31,504 bases of DNA, from NCBI GenBank assembly GCA_009760855.2, contig WPIO01000524.1, positions 1 through 31,504 of the forward strand, given 5' to 3'. The notes beneath the pieces were generated by a model that saw only the letters and a list, made by a program, of their open reading frames with translations, was not told the DNA's origin and ran no database searches. Made by a program: the position numbers and the translations under genes. This document shows positions 31,480 through 31,504 of the stretch, one piece after another. Within the stretch, counting starts at the first letter, position 1. Every line of letters starts with the position of its first letter. The DNA is from Cristatella mucedo. Lineage: Eukaryota > Bryozoa > Phylactolaemata > Cristatellidae.

Positions 31480-31504
31480 GGGCTGGAAGGAGGGGGTCGA
31501 GAAG
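31480..31504 (+). repeat. Possible start of a third block copy
   Basis: GGGCTGGAAGGAGG at 31480-31493 is identical to 23258-23271, and the GGTCGAG and GAAG that follow also occur there in order, with small gaps. The window ends before the match can be extended. Confidence 0.35.

Overview
The window looks like repeat-dense, gene-poor nuclear DNA from an animal, most likely an invertebrate. It holds CR1/L2-type LINE reverse-transcriptase relics, a SINE family with a tRNA-Leu-like head, kilobase-scale satellite DNA, microsatellites and a eukaryotic poly(A) signal. There is no operon-like packing and no intact gene I can recognise. Species cannot be read from the sequence. Most open frames are chance ORFs in repeats.

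Layout. Positions 1-7392 are copy 1 of a large duplicated block; 23258-28115 is copy 2, in the same orientation about 21-23 kb downstream. Copy 1 is longer because it carries a LINE insertion (1078-2235), local tandem duplications (about 897-2555 and 2555-3300), an expanded AT microsatellite and an extra segment near 6842-7262. Both copies share an older LINE relic (5620-6545 and 26745-27670), a candidate transcription unit (about 3380-4860 and 24540-26010) with clustered CCAAT boxes, a perfect 16-bp hairpin and a terminal AATAAA, and a weak protein-like ORF. A possible third block start lies in the last 25 bases.

Between the blocks, 8768-16900 is a diverged satellite array of about ten ~880-bp units. 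The units fall into two types, A and B, that alternate in the second half. Three SINE copies sit inside the array and a fourth lies at 31081-31240. A second family of ~150-bp degenerate repeats forms loose arrays at 17320-18100 and 29340-30200. A (TCTG)n/(TC)n microsatellite lies at 21682-21898. The remaining stretches (7393-8767, 18640-21680, 21900-23250, 28116-29340, 30200-31080) show no gene I can support.

The most interesting signal is uneven conservation between the two blocks. By eye the LINE relic has drifted to about 80% identity, yet a 108-bp stretch beside the CCAAT cluster is identical and the hairpin arms are unchanged with differences only in the loop. This suggests either a constrained, duplicated (probably non-coding) transcription unit, or younger insertions or gene conversion at those islands.
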